Part shown: positions 26,149-33,840 of the stretch, one piece after another
How positions within the stretch are numbered: position 1 is the stretch's first letter
Layout: every line of letters starts with the position of its first letter
NCBI RefSeq assembly: GCF_947500065.1
Contig: NZ_CANMQT010000003.1
Location: 248,001-312,000, forward strand
Reading direction: 5' to 3'
DNA length: 64,000 nucleotides
Source: an uncultured Aquimarina sp.
GTDB lineage: Bacteria > Bacteroidota > Bacteroidia > Flavobacteriales > Flavobacteriaceae
Notes under the pieces: model-generated
What the model was told of the DNA's origin: nothing
Seen by the model: only the letters and a program-made list of their open reading frames with translations
The model's database searches: none
Position numbers and translations under genes: made by a program

Positions 26149-28358
26149 TTAATATTTTTCAAGATTTCGTTTGCAACTGCTCTAGCTAAAAGTGGAGGAA
26201 CGGCATTCCCAACTAAAGTATATTGAGGTAATTCTGTTTTCCTATTATTTCCACCAGTAGAACGTTTCCCTTGAAAAACAAATGAATCATCGAAAGATTG
26301 TAGCCTAGCCATTTCCCGTACTGTTAATGCTCTTGGAGAATTATAATGTATATAATCATCTGGGATTGTCATAACTGTTGGACTTTGACTCTCTGGCTTT
26401 AATACATTATAGTTTCTTTTTTTAGAAGACAACCCACATTTGTTTAATTCAGCTTGAGCATTTTTATAGTCACCTTCTTTTAAGATTATATCAAGTCGTT
26501 TAATTACATCATCTCCTTGATTACTTGTTTTGTGATTATGAAGTATGTCAAATACTTTTTCTCCATTATTTAAAGCTTCAGTACTCTTTACATAGAATGG
26601 TTTTTTTGCTTTTGTAAATCTGCCATTTAATCTTCCTTTTTTACTCCATTCAGCAAAAGTTTTTCCTTTTGTTTTTAATGGTTTTCCATCAATTGAACGA
26701 TTCTTAAGGAGACTTTTCATCTTTTTGGCTGTTCCATTATATTGTTTGGAAATATCAACCAATTGATAATGATGAACCTCTTCGTTATTCCCTATAAAAT
26801 CTAAATCATATAATGCTTCAAAAACAGAAACCTTTTCTTCTTCAGTAACGGTTGCAGGAATTTCAGATATGAATTTTTGGTCTTTTCTACATCCTATAAA
26901 CAAAACACGTTCTCTATTTTGAGGAACTCCATAGTTAGATGAATTGGCAACAAAAGGTGCTTCAATTCTATAAAGTCTTATATCGTTTATGATTTCATCT
27001 AATTGAGTGCTTTGTTCCTTATTACAATATTCGCGAATGATTGTAATACAATCATCTATGTTTAAAACGTAAATTTTTAATGCTTGGATAATATCATTAC
27101 AAGGTTTTTTAAAGTCTTTAGCAACGTTTAATCTACCAAATGCTTCTTCTATCTTATTTATAACCTCGTTTGAATCAATATCAGTAAGAAATTGAGTAAA
27201 AGAATCTACAAAATAATCATTGTCAATATTGCAGAAATCTTTTTCTCGTATAATATCTCGTTTTAATTTCTCCCATTCTTTATTTCTAACTAATAGATTG
27301 AATCCGTGTCTAATTGTGCTAATCCTTTCGTCAGTTTTACTCGTTTTATAATCTGCAATATCTGGAGTTAACTTTTTGAATTTAGAATCTATGGTTTTTA
27401 TATAAGTCTCTTTTGCTTCTTCAGCTTTTATATCAGTAAACTGTTCAATTTCAATTCTTTTAATTAAACAATCTAAAAGAAAATCATTATCAATATTTGT
27501 CTTCTTTAATGATTTAATAAAAGAAGTTAAAGCTGGAATTTCTTTAATATCAACTATCGAATTGATTTCTTTAAGAATAAGTTCTTTTATTTTTCCTTTC
27601 TCTTTTGTTAAAATACCTTTAACATTCTCCATAATAAAATACTTCGGCTGAAGCACTTTAATTACCTCTAAATAATGAGAAAATAAGTCATCTTTTTTAT
27701 CAAATTTCCTTCTTTTTCCTGCTAAACTAAAACTCTGGCAAGGTGGTCCACCACAAACAACATCAACTTTTTTACCTTTAGTTTTGGAAAGTAGATTGTC
27801 TAAAAAATCTGGTTCTGTAATATCTTGACATAAAAAGTCAGCATCTAAACCTAATTGATGGTTATATCTAACTACGTGAGTTAATTCGGAATTTTCATTG
27901 ATATCATTTGCAACAAGAAAATCAAAGAATTTGTTATTATGTTCTGCTTGAATGAAGCCTTCACTAAATCCACCAGCTCCTGCAAATAAATCCACGAAAG
28001 TAAATGGCTTGCCATAAAGAGATATTTGTTCTCTAACTATATTAACATTATGGTCTTCCTTATATGCCTTAACAAAATCAGTAAGTTTTGATTTTATTTC
28101 TTTATTAGAGTAACTGTTCTTATATGTGTTATTGAACAATTCATCTGCTCTTTCTTTTAAGTAACCTAAATAATGATTTATTTCAGTAACTCTTTCTGCT
28201 TTTTCCTTGACAAGTTGAGTCTCTTTATCAAAGTCTTCCGGTTTAATTTTTTCACCAGTTGAGATTTTCACTTGTTCAGAATTACAATTAATTCTTAAAT
28301 GAATTGGAGCAAATCCTTTTTTGTCAGATTTATCTAGATAGAAGTTTATAGTAGCCAT
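26145..28358 (-). CDS. C5-cytosine DNA methyltransferase with integrase Arm domain
   Basis: This 737-residue modification enzyme of the restriction system transfers a methyl group from SAM to C5 of cytosine. Motif I is DLFAGAGGFSEGF (near 121), motif IV is GGPPCQSF with catalytic Cys207, motif VI is MENVKGI (near 241), and motif VIII is GVPQNRERVLFIG (near 474). Motifs IX/X are REMARLQSF and LVGNAVPPLLARAVANEI at the end. Residues 1-~75 (INFYLDKSDKKGFAPIHLRI, then ISTGEKIKPEDFD) match the Arm DNA-binding domain of Bacteroidota tyrosine recombinases; the integrase catalytic domain is absent. A ~220-residue helical insertion (about 250-470) separates motifs VI and VIII. The ~750 total is unusually long for the family. 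It is the first gene of the three-gene island operon. Confidence 0.9.
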   Translation of the reverse strand: MATINFYLDKSDKKGFAPIHLRINCNSEQVKISTGEKIKPEDFDKETQLVKEKAERVTEINHYLGYLKERADELFNNTYKNSYSNKEIKSKLTDFVKAYKEDHNVNIVREQISLYGKPFTFVDLFAGAGGFSEGFIQAEHNNKFFDFLVANDINENSELTHVVRYNHQLGLDADFLCQDITEPDFLDNLLSKTKGKKVDVVCGGPPCQSFSLAGKRRKFDKKDDLFSHYLEVIKVLQPKYFIMENVKGILTKEKGKIKELILKEINSIVDIKEIPALTSFIKSLKKTNIDNDFLLDCLIKRIEIEQFTDIKAEEAKETYIKTIDSKFKKLTPDIADYKTSKTDERISTIRHGFNLLVRNKEWEKLKRDIIREKDFCNIDNDYFVDSFTQFLTDIDSNEVINKIEEAFGRLNVAKDFKKPCNDIIQALKIYVLNIDDCITIIREYCNKEQSTQLDEIINDIRLYRIEAPFVANSSNYGVPQNRERVLFIGCRKDQKFISEIPATVTEEEKVSVFEALYDLDFIGNNEEVHHYQLVDISKQYNGTAKKMKSLLKNRSIDGKPLKTKGKTFAEWSKKGRLNGRFTKAKKPFYVKSTEALNNGEKVFDILHNHKTSNQGDDVIKRLDIILKEGDYKNAQAELNKCGLSSKKRNYNVLKPESQSPTVMTIPDDYIHYNSPRALTVREMARLQSFDDSFVFQGKRSTGGNNRKTELPQYTLVGNAVPPLLARAVANEILKNIK

Positions 28359-28369
28359 AATTATATATT

Positions 28370-28406
28370 GCGGACGTTTTTACGGACACGGACAAATCTA
28401 CGGACA
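28370..28406 (-). promoter_or_regulatory. Four phased CGGAC repeats upstream of the methyltransferase
   Basis: CGGAC occurs at 28371, 28383, 28389 and 28401, with spacings 12, 6 and 12 bp; three copies read ACGGACA. The array begins 12 bp upstream of the methyltransferase ATG. Direct repeats like these are the usual target of integrase Arm domains, so they may be the autoregulatory site of the methyltransferase N-terminus. Confidence 0.5.
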
Positions 28407-28590
28407 GTTAATAAAATATCCAACTAAATATTGAAGTATTTGCAAATAATATCATTCCACACACATTCCACTACTCTCCTATCGTCGCTTCGTAAAAAGA
28501 GTGTTCTATTAAGTTTAGTAAAGAAACATTTGGGAATAAATTTTTTCAAGAAAAGTAGTAACAACTTTCGCTTTTAACCAAAGCTCAAGT

Positions 28591-28691
28591 TACATAACGC
28601 AGAACATTATAGTACAAATGTATATTGTAGCAAATTGGCGGTCCGCCGCGGCGGATTGATATAATTGCAGATATAACGACACCGTTAGGTG
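28591..28691 (+). repeat. Interspersed hairpin repeat, copy A
   Basis: The ~100-bp element shares an identical 34-bp block (28604-28637, starting ACATTATAGTACAAATG) with copy B at 31477-31510, and a second short block (TTGCAGATATA) after a variable centre. The two blocks pair as an imperfect stem. In this copy the centre is the GC palindrome TCCGCCGCGGCGGA (28642-28655). The end CGTTAGGT fits the GTTRRRY core of integron attC sites. It could be a MITE-like repeat or an attC-like site. The remainder of the 350-bp spacer 28359-28708 holds no gene. Confidence 0.7.
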
Positions 28692-28708
28692 TTTTATGTC
28701 GTCAATAT

Positions 28709-29308
28709 TTAGTGATACAATCTAAAATCAAGTAGTTCACAGGCTTTGTAATGTCTTTGATGCAACTCTTCTACAACATCTAGCATATTCTCATCTTCTT
28801 TAAATAAGTTAAAGAATGCTATATCAAGATTTGAGCTAGTTATTCCATTATATTCATTTCCATACCCAGAAACACCTTTTGCACCAGTGATATCCAAAAA
28901 ATATTGTGCTTCTTCTTCGTTTAAATCTAGAACTTTTGCATTTGAAAAATGTAAAATCTTTCCTTTTAATCTTCCTTCAAAAATTTCTGCAATTTCTTGT
29001 AGACTATAATAATAGTCATTCAAACAAATACTATTTGCTTCACCTGTTATAACGAGGTAGATTATTTCATAGTTTTTAAAATTATGATCATCCGAGACCA
29101 ATGCATTTAAACTAGCTTCTAAACCTTCAATGGTATCACACGTTTTATAAATACTAGCTACGCCATATTGCGAAGTCAATTTTTCTAATTTTTTTTGTGC
29201 TTCGGTAATCTTGTCCGTTTCTATATTGTGAACCGCTTCTAAACAATAAATGAAATAATCTATATCTACAAATTGTTCTTGGGATAATTGCTGTCTTTTC
29301 TCTAACAA
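28709..29308 (-). CDS. Conserved hypothetical protein, possible inactive caspase-like fold
   Basis: This 199-residue cytoplasmic protein has no signal peptide or membrane segment. The order helix, CDTIEGLEASL, IIYLVITGEANSI, KGKILHFSNAKVLDL, then TGAKGVSGYG resembles the strand order of CHAT/caspase-like folds. The expected catalytic His (HG) is replaced by TGE and no Cys is present at the second site. It resembles a Bacteroidota family often annotated as a DUF. It sits between the defence-island repeat and the DJ-1 gene. Function unknown; a link to the defence operon is possible but not shown. Confidence 0.55.
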   Translation of the reverse strand: MLEKRQQLSQEQFVDIDYFIYCLEAVHNIETDKITEAQKKLEKLTSQYGVASIYKTCDTIEGLEASLNALVSDDHNFKNYEIIYLVITGEANSICLNDYYYSLQEIAEIFEGRLKGKILHFSNAKVLDLNEEEAQYFLDITGAKGVSGYGNEYNGITSSNLDIAFFNLFKEDENMLDVVEELHQRHYKACELLDFRLYH

Positions 29309-29616
29309 ATTTTAAGGATTTATGTAACGTATATAAATAGCAAAAATAATATAACTCTTTTATTCTTTTTAACCATTTCATCTAAAAACACCTAAAAACA
29401 ATAAGCTATTTTAAAATTTTAAAACCACACATAGTATTTGAATTAATAAAAAAATACTAAACTAGAATATAATTATCAACTGCATAGGCATTGTTTTAGA
29501 GAAGTTCGTGTATCTTGTATAATAGTACACATGATAATATTTAAATATCCACCGGATAATTTCTTTTGTCACGTACAATACTTTGGAAACTGAATAAGAA
29601 TTATTAGCCTCTTTAT
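29309..29616. other. 308-bp non-coding gap
   Basis: AT-rich spacer. No gene, hairpin or repeat that I can support. Confidence 0.5.
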
Positions 29617-31239
29617 CTATTTTTTCATTGTGTCTATTAATTCTATAATTTTTAAAGACACAGGCTTTGAAGATTGAAAATTTTGTCCCGTAACTAAACG
29701 TCCATCTGTCTCTACAGTAAATTTTCCTCGTTCGGAAAATTTAAAATCACCTCCTCTTTCTTCAATTGTTTTTTTGATTAAAAAAGGAAATGTTTTAAAA
29801 TACGGCGCATTTTTATTTTCATAATCATCAGGATAACCACTTACTCTTTTACCGTCAACTACATATTTTCCATCTTTTGTCTTTAAATTAACGATGCCCG
29901 CTGTACCGTGACAAACTGAAGATAAAATTCCGTTATATTTTTCGTAAATATCCATCGCTATAGTTTGAATTTCTTTATTTTCTGGAACCCCAAACATAGC
30001 AGCTCCACCACCAATATACTGAACAGCCTTATATTTTGAAGCATCAATTTCTGAAGGTGATTTTGTGTTCTTCAAAACATTCATAAACTGCGTGTCATAT
30101 AGATATTTTTTACTCATCTCGTCTGATGTATTAATATAGGCTAATGGCACCGCACCTCCTTTTGGACTCACAAAATCGACAGTATAATTTGCTTTTTTGA
30201 AAACATCATATGCATTTATAATTTCAGAAAAACTATTCCCCGTAGGTATGTCTGTATTTGCATAATAATGAGCGTTAGAAACAACAAATAATACAGCATT
30301 CTTCTCTATTTCATCGACCCTTGTTGCTGTTTTACTAATAATCTTCCAATCATTTTTAAACTTTTTGAGCAAGAACAAATCAATATATACCCACGCTCTA
30401 TTAGGACCAGCAATTTCAACTTTTGCCGTTGCTATATCTTTTGTAACGGTAACCTCTAAAATTTTAGCGTCTCTCCCATTGAACTTTCCCTTTTCAGCGG
30501 TTTTAAAAAAGTCAGCGTATTCACTTGGGGAATATCTTTTGAAATCTCCATTTCTGTTTGTTAGATATAATGTAGCATTGTCTGCAAAGGCACTTAGTAA
30601 CATTTCTTTCTTATTATAAGAACTGCCTTCCATATACTTTTGAAGTGTTTTTACTACAGCAGGATTATGTGATCCTTCTCTGTATGTGAACGCATCGCTT
30701 ATTGGATAAAAATCCTCTGTTATCATAGAAGTGTTTTTTCCGTTTTTTCGCTTTATTAAAAAAGAACCTCCCCAAACTACTTGAGGATACTCTATAACTT
30801 GCCCTATCATTTCGCCTAAAGATGGAATAGTGCTTTTAAATTTTTCTATAGCTTCATCTTTTGGTGCCCAACGGAATTCTACATTTTTATTTGTTGGTAA
30901 ATCATTAGTAGTAGATTTAGCGACATAAACCTGCCTTACACTTAAAGAATTATTAAAGTCAAATTTATAAGTAAAAACACCTTTAAGGTTTGGTTTTGTA
31001 ATGGATACTCCATATTTATTTGAGATACTATCGATAACTTCATTTATAGTGTGTCTTTTCTCATAAAATGCACCTATTGTTATCCAACCTATTGTTGCTT
31101 TTTTTAATAAAACATCTCCGTTATCATTAAGAATAACTAAATTAATAGCTGATGTATTCACATCTTCATTAGTTTTAGATTGCGCATTTATACATTGAAT
31201 TGTAAGAAGCATTGCTACTACTAGGACATACTTTTTCAT
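29617..31239 (-). CDS. Secreted Nudix-like / NTF2-like / DJ-1-PfpI three-domain protein
   Basis: This 540-residue protein has a signal peptide (cleavage after INAQ near residue 20). Residues ~30-155 follow the Nudix layout, but the Nudix box is degenerate (GAFYEKRHTINEVIDSISNKYG lacks the REx2EE core), so hydrolase activity is doubtful. Residues ~190-305 are an NTF2/SnoaL-like domain (LQKYMEGSSYNKKEMLLSAF, then WKIISKTATRV). Residues ~310-540 are a DJ-1/PfpI domain with nucleophile Cys in SSVCHGTAG near 440 and a supporting Glu near ENKE. DJ-1 relatives act as glyoxalases, deglycases or chaperones; a secreted fusion of this kind is unusual. A second DJ-1 protein is encoded at 43735-44844. Confidence 0.75.
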   Translation of the reverse strand: MKKYVLVVAMLLTIQCINAQSKTNEDVNTSAINLVILNDNGDVLLKKATIGWITIGAFYEKRHTINEVIDSISNKYGVSITKPNLKGVFTYKFDFNNSLSVRQVYVAKSTTNDLPTNKNVEFRWAPKDEAIEKFKSTIPSLGEMIGQVIEYPQVVWGGSFLIKRKNGKNTSMITEDFYPISDAFTYREGSHNPAVVKTLQKYMEGSSYNKKEMLLSAFADNATLYLTNRNGDFKRYSPSEYADFFKTAEKGKFNGRDAKILEVTVTKDIATAKVEIAGPNRAWVYIDLFLLKKFKNDWKIISKTATRVDEIEKNAVLFVVSNAHYYANTDIPTGNSFSEIINAYDVFKKANYTVDFVSPKGGAVPLAYINTSDEMSKKYLYDTQFMNVLKNTKSPSEIDASKYKAVQYIGGGAAMFGVPENKEIQTIAMDIYEKYNGILSSVCHGTAGIVNLKTKDGKYVVDGKRVSGYPDDYENKNAPYFKTFPFLIKKTIEERGGDFKFSERGKFTVETDGRLVTGQNFQSSKPVSLKIIELIDTMKK

Positions 31240-31387
31240 ATTGACTGTTTTTAATCCGGATTATTATTAATATGCAGTAAATGTCTAAGGTTTAGACTCA
31301 ACTTCCTACTTATATCACGATGTTGGCATACAAAATGGGCAGATTAAATATATTTTGGAGTATGTGCTAAATAAAAATTATCAAGGG

Positions 31388-31419
31388 ATGTGTTGCGCTT
31401 TCGCGAAAGCATAACACAT
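31388..31419. repeat. Palindromic element with GCTTTCGCGAAAGC core
   Basis: A 14-bp perfect palindrome (31397-31410) is embedded in longer arms ATGTGTT/AACACAT with one 2-bp mismatch. CTTTCGCGAAAG palindromes recur in flavobacterial spacers. It directly precedes repeat copy B, and both lie in the 405-bp gap 31240-31644. Confidence 0.6.
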
Positions 31420-31456
31420 AAGCAATCTTATTTTTGCTTTGAAGAATTGCGATACT

Positions 31457-31560
31457 GTACAACGCATAACGCAAGTACATTATAGTACAAATGTATATTG
31501 TAGCAAATTGATGGATGCTTGCATTTTACATAGTTGCAGATATACGCTGCATTAGCCCAA
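31457..31560 (+). repeat. Interspersed hairpin repeat, copy B
   Basis: The second clear copy of the element at 28591-28691; it is identical to copy A over 34 bp (31477-31510). The loop region differs completely (ATGGATGCTTGCATTTTAC). The right arm, TTGCAGATATA, is kept. The left edge reads ACAACGCATAACG. Confidence 0.7.
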
Positions 31561-31607
31561 AATAACATGCGACTCCTGTTATTATTGATTACAGAATAAA
31601 TTAAAAC

Positions 31608-31633
31608 AAAAAGCGATCCGAAGACCGCTTTTT
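31608..31633 (-). terminator. Rho-independent terminator of the leader-peptide gene
   Basis: On the minus strand: AAAAAGCGGTC, TTCG tetraloop, GATCGCTTTTT, with one G-U pair. It lies 11 bp past the stop codon of the small gene. A textbook hairpin with a T-tract. Confidence 0.85.
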
Positions 31634-31644
31634 TAATGATTTTG

Positions 31645-31845
31645 CTAATCTATACAAATAGCATTTCCCATACAAAGTGCAAAACACCTATCGCAAGAAC
31701 TGATCGTTCCGTCCCAACCATCATTACCGCCTTCAGAACAGCTGCAATATGCAAGACCACTACTGATTTGTGCTTTACCGCCAACAATTTGTTTTTGCTT
31801 TGTTTTGTTTAGAACAGCTCCTAAATTTGAAAGATTTTTTAACAT
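31645..31845 (-). CDS. Double-glycine leader, cysteine-rich peptide precursor
   Basis: This 66-residue precursor has a leader of the Bacteroidota bacteriocin/natural-product type (MLKNLSNLGAVLNKTKQKQ) that ends in IVGG at residues 20-23. The core of 43 residues has six Cys (34, 36, 51, 54, 58, 64) and many Gly/Ser. Double-glycine leaders are cut during export by C39-peptidase ABC transporters. No transporter, lanthipeptide cyclase, radical SAM or other maturation gene is adjacent, so it is an orphan precursor; disulfides or thioethers are both possible. It has its own terminator and a ~90-bp upstream spacer, so it is a single-gene unit. The gene call is firm for a short ORF because of the leader and terminator. 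Confidence 0.75.
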   Translation of the reverse strand: MLKNLSNLGAVLNKTKQKQIVGGKAQISSGLAYCSCSEGGNDGWDGTISSCDRCFALCMGNAICID

Positions 31846-31938
31846 GATTAAAAGTTTTAAGTTTATATGCTAGCTGTTACTAATTCAGGGAATTTGTTAC
31901 CCAACAAAAAACAAAACTTTATTATTTATACAAAAAAC

Positions 31939-33096
31939 CTACTCATAATCCTTCCACCAAGTTTCTTTCAGTTTATCATTATCATCTAAATAGATGGATT
32001 CCCCGATTCTGGGTGTTATCATATTCATGTTTAATTCTTTAGCTGTTTTACTAACACGCTCTATGGGATCTTTCCAGGTATGCATTGCTAACTTAAAACC
32101 TCCCCAATGAATTGGCATAATTGTTTTTGCTTTTACGTCTAATCCTGCTTGTACAGTTTCTTCCGGAAACATATGTATATCTGGCCACATTTCATTGTAT
32201 TGCCCGCATTCTATCATTGCAAAATCAAAAGGTCCATATTTTTCGCCTATTTCCTTAAAATGTTCGGCATATCCGCTATCTCCACTAAAAAAGATGTTTT
32301 CATTATTAGATTGTATAATCCATGAACTCCACAGTGTTTTTGTTCTATCCGTAAGGCCTCTGCCAGAAAAATGTTGTGCGGGTGTGCATATAAAATTTAA
32401 TCCTTCGAATGTAGTTTCTTGCCACCAATCCAATTCTATAATTCTGTCTTTTTCGACACCCCATTTTTGTAAATGAACCCCTACTCCTAGCGGTGTATAG
32501 AACATCTTTACCTTGTCTTTTAATTTTTTAATAGAACCATAATCCAAATGATCATAATGGTCATGTGAAATCAGTACTGCATCTATTCTAGGCATTTTTT
32601 CAATTTCAATAGGTAATTCCTTACTAAAACGTTTACCTCCTAATATAGGATGCGGCGCTGGAACGTCACCAAGCATAGGATCTATCAATATCGTTTTGTT
32701 ATTTATCTGAACTAAAAATGAAGAATGCCCAAACCAAATAAGACGTGTATTCCCTTTGAATTCTGCAATATTTAAAGAATCTATTTCTTTTACGGGTAAA
32801 TCACCTTCAGGAGCTGTATTGGGTTGAGATTTCAAAAAGCCTACAAGACTTTTCCCCATATCCCCAAAACTCATATCTAATTGAACTTCATTGGTATTCA
32901 CAAACTTTCCATCTTTATAGTTTATAGAAGATCCATACCTAACTTTTTCTTTATTAGTGGCTTTTCCTCCAAACTCAGGGCTTATATTGATAAACAAGAC
33001 CACTATTAGTAGCACTATTCCTATAAGAATTCCGATACCTATAATCATTCGTTTTATATATTTAAAAATTTTACTTTTCATTATGTTATGTAGCAT
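31939..33096 (-). CDS. Membrane-anchored metallo-beta-lactamase-fold hydrolase (NAPE-PLD/UlaG-like)
   Basis: This 385-residue protein has an N-terminal membrane anchor (about residues 14-33) and an extracytoplasmic hydrolase domain. The metal-binding HxHxDH motif is ISHDHYDHLD near residue 180; further ligands are in CTPAQHFSGRG near 238, FFSGDSGY near 273 and MPIHWG near 330. The layout matches the NAPE-phospholipase D/UlaG-like group. It lies directly downstream of a TetR gene and has a copy of the TetR palindrome in front, so it is very likely repressed by that regulator. The substrate may be a lipid or phosphodiester, but this is inference. Confidence 0.85.
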   Translation of the reverse strand: MLHNIMKSKIFKYIKRMIIGIGILIGIVLLIVVLFINISPEFGGKATNKEKVRYGSSINYKDGKFVNTNEVQLDMSFGDMGKSLVGFLKSQPNTAPEGDLPVKEIDSLNIAEFKGNTRLIWFGHSSFLVQINNKTILIDPMLGDVPAPHPILGGKRFSKELPIEIEKMPRIDAVLISHDHYDHLDYGSIKKLKDKVKMFYTPLGVGVHLQKWGVEKDRIIELDWWQETTFEGLNFICTPAQHFSGRGLTDRTKTLWSSWIIQSNNENIFFSGDSGYAEHFKEIGEKYGPFDFAMIECGQYNEMWPDIHMFPEETVQAGLDVKAKTIMPIHWGGFKLAMHTWKDPIERVSKTAKELNMNMITPRIGESIYLDDNDKLKETWWKDYE

Positions 33097-33133
33097 GCGT
33101 TTATTTTGTTTTTCTCAAGAGGTACTATTTCAT

Positions 33134-33153
33134 AATCGAATAAATATTCTTTT
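33134..33153. promoter_or_regulatory. TetR operator copy 1 (imperfect)
   Basis: AATCGAATA-N2-TATTCTTTT lies 38-57 bp upstream of the hydrolase gene. The left arm is identical to the perfect palindrome at 33763-33782; the right arm is degenerate. Confidence 0.5.
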
Positions 33154-33169
33154 TTAAGTCAAAAAAAAT

Positions 33170-33742
33170 TCAACTTTTTATAGCATTCCAAGCAAATGAA
33201 AACATTACATCTGTATCTTCTTCATTCAATTTTATCTTTTTAGTGATAATGAGATTAACAGTTTCTAACAAAATAGCCCCTATAATAGATGCTAAGATTT
33301 CATTATTTATATCCCTAATTAACCCTTCCTTCTTCCCTAATTCGAAAAGATCTATTCCTAATCGGTTTTTTGTTTCTTTTATAACTGCAGGAATCTTGTC
33401 GTAGTACGGAGATTTCTTTACTTGCGTGATGAAATGCATCTCCTTACTATGATTGATACTAAAGTGAATCCAGTACAACCACATGGTTTTCATTTTCAGT
33501 TTAAAAGGTAAATCTTCGGTAATATCCTTAACACTATTCTTGGTTTGACGTGCTATTAGTTCCGTAGCGATTGATACTATTAAATCTTCTTTACTCTCAT
33601 AATAGACATAAAGTGTAGAAACAGAAATACCTACTCTTTTAGCAAGTGTGGACATCTTAACACCTGCAAAACCCTTATCGAAAACAATATCCAAAGTGTT
33701 CTCTATGATGGCTAACCGTTTTGTTTCGTCTTTTACTCGCAC
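33170..33742 (-). CDS. TetR/AcrR family regulator
   Basis: This 190-residue protein has an N-terminal HTH at residues 8-52 (IIENTLDIVFDKGFAGVKM, then AKRVGISVSTLYVYYESK). The helical ligand-binding domain has no clear subgroup. It is encoded 73 bp upstream of the metallo-hydrolase gene on the same strand. A perfect 20-bp palindrome lies 21 bp before its own ATG and a related site lies before the hydrolase gene. This supports autoregulation and control of the hydrolase. Confidence 0.9.
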   Translation of the reverse strand: MRVKDETKRLAIIENTLDIVFDKGFAGVKMSTLAKRVGISVSTLYVYYESKEDLIVSIATELIARQTKNSVKDITEDLPFKLKMKTMWLYWIHFSINHSKEMHFITQVKKSPYYDKIPAVIKETKNRLGIDLFELGKKEGLIRDINNEILASIIGAILLETVNLIITKKIKLNEEDTDVMFSFAWNAIKS

Positions 33743-33762
33743 TTTGCAAATATATAATTATA

Positions 33763-33782
33763 AATCGAATATTTATTCGATT
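33763..33782. promoter_or_regulatory. TetR operator copy 2 (perfect palindrome)
   Basis: AATCGAATA-TT-TATTCGATT has perfect 9-bp arms. It lies 21 bp upstream of the TetR start codon, overlapping the expected promoter. Confidence 0.65.
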
Positions 33783-33840
33783 ATATGCTTTTAGGAAATA
33801 TTTATGATTTAAATGAATATTTAGAAAATTGATGTTTTAT

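Noticed and set aside
26145..28358. Integrase or mobile element at the methyltransferase N-terminus
   Set aside because: Only the Arm domain is present; the recombinase R..HxxR..Y catalytic residues are absent, so it is a domain fusion and not an integrase gene.
31388..31419. Origin-like DnaA cluster
   Set aside because: No DnaA boxes or replication genes nearby; the palindrome alone is a frequent spacer motif.
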